The notes under the pieces were generated by a model. It had not been told where the DNA came from, did not search any database, and was given only the letters and a program-made list of their open reading frames with translations. The translations under genes were made by a program, and so were the position numbers. This document shows, piece by piece, positions 5,135 through 5,431 of a stretch of DNA of 5,431 nucleotides (positions within the stretch are counted from its first letter, which is position 1; the number at the start of each line of letters is the position of its first letter). The stretch is from Anaerolineales bacterium. Its GTDB lineage: Bacteria; Chloroflexota; Anaerolineae; Anaerolineales; Villigracilaceae. The stretch is taken from assembly GCA_015489255.1 (NCBI GenBank), contig WGAD01000070.1, positions 1 to 5,431 on the forward strand. The letters are read 5' to 3'.

Positions 5135-5431
5135 ATGAACATTCAACTCACCATCAACGGCAAAGACCACACCCTCGACCTGCCCGCCCACGCCACCCTG
5201 CTGGAGGCGGTGCGCACGCTGGGTTACCATTCCGTCAAGTTCGGCGACGAGCACGGCTTGAGCGGCGCGGACACCGTGCTGCTGGACGGCAAGCCGGTCA
5301 ACGCCGCGACGATGCTGGCCGCCCAGGCCGAGGGACACCAGATCGCCACCCTGGAAGCCCTGGGTGAACACCCCGACCAGGGCTGGAAGAAAACAGACGG
5401 GCTTCACCCCTTGCAAAAGGCCTTCATCGAA
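5135..5431 (+). CDS. Molybdenum hydroxylase / xanthine dehydrogenase-type protein, degenerate [2Fe-2S] domain (N-terminal part, runs off right edge)
   Basis: The 99 residues present match the N-terminal plant-type ferredoxin domain of xanthine dehydrogenase/CO dehydrogenase small-subunit proteins: MNIQLTINGK, LLEAVRTLG (22-30), SVKFG (33-37), TVLLDGKPVN (47-56), MLAAQAEG (60-67) and GLHPLQKAFIE (89-99). Normal members read GCxxGxCGxC...C across this loop. Here the four cysteines are replaced by Asp38, Ser43, Asp46 and Ala58, while the surrounding Gly37, Gly41, Gly44, Thr47 and the LDG turn are kept. The fold is probably retained without the first [2Fe-2S] cluster. The second, helical CGxC cluster and the molybdopterin part would follow outside the window, so it is unknown whether this is a separate small subunit or a fused enzyme. 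The ATG at 5135 has GGAG (5124-5127) at 7 nt. Confidence 0.82.
   Translation, partial: MNIQLTINGKDHTLDLPAHATLLEAVRTLGYHSVKFGDEHGLSGADTVLLDGKPVNAATMLAAQAEGHQIATLEALGEHPDQGWKKTDGLHPLQKAFIE

Noticed and set aside
5087..5416. Minus-strand 109-codon open frame at the right edge
   Set aside because: It lies opposite the clear ferredoxin-like domain and has no recognisable motif of its own.

Overview
The window looks like a GC-rich bacterial chromosome segment with a transferred restriction-modification remnant in it. Gene order and protein style would fit an anaerobic or facultative member of Chloroflexota, but that is a weak guess because no phylogenetic marker is present. Composition shifts sharply: 42 of 60 bases at 1861-1920 are G or C, against 15 of 60 at 3841-3900.

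Left part (1-3505), all on the minus strand. Read in transcription order, there is a metallo-beta-lactamase-fold hydrolase (3505-2600), then a leader with an extended -10 promoter and an 11-bp hairpin (2563-2481), then a tight three-gene set: ornithine carbamoyltransferase (argF, 2480-1554), ornithine aminotransferase (rocD, 1541-339) and the N-terminal third of an alanine dehydrogenase/transhydrogenase-family protein (302 to the left edge). Together they connect citrulline, ornithine, glutamate semialdehyde/glutamate and probably alanine/pyruvate. The direction of flow, biosynthetic or degradative, cannot be decided from sequence alone.

Middle (3506-3765) is a divergent intergenic region with a candidate minus-strand promoter, a 12-bp perfect palindrome and a strong potential RNA hairpin.

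Right part (3766-5118), plus strand, is a type II restriction-modification remnant. An amino-DNA-methyltransferase gene has lost its whole catalytic centre through an internal, frame-breaking deletion. It is followed 5 bp later by a full-length, uninterrupted NgoMIV-family restriction endonuclease. The endonuclease keeps its catalytic residues but has Gln where NgoMIV has one of its base-reading arginines (Arg191). This suggests a restriction gene that lost its cognate protector and may itself have lost activity or changed specificity. The window carries six GCCGGC sites, the NgoMIV target.

Right edge (5135-5431), plus strand, is the start of a molybdenum hydroxylase/xanthine dehydrogenase-type protein. 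Its N-terminal [2Fe-2S] ferredoxin domain has none of the four expected cluster cysteines. It starts 16 bp after the endonuclease.
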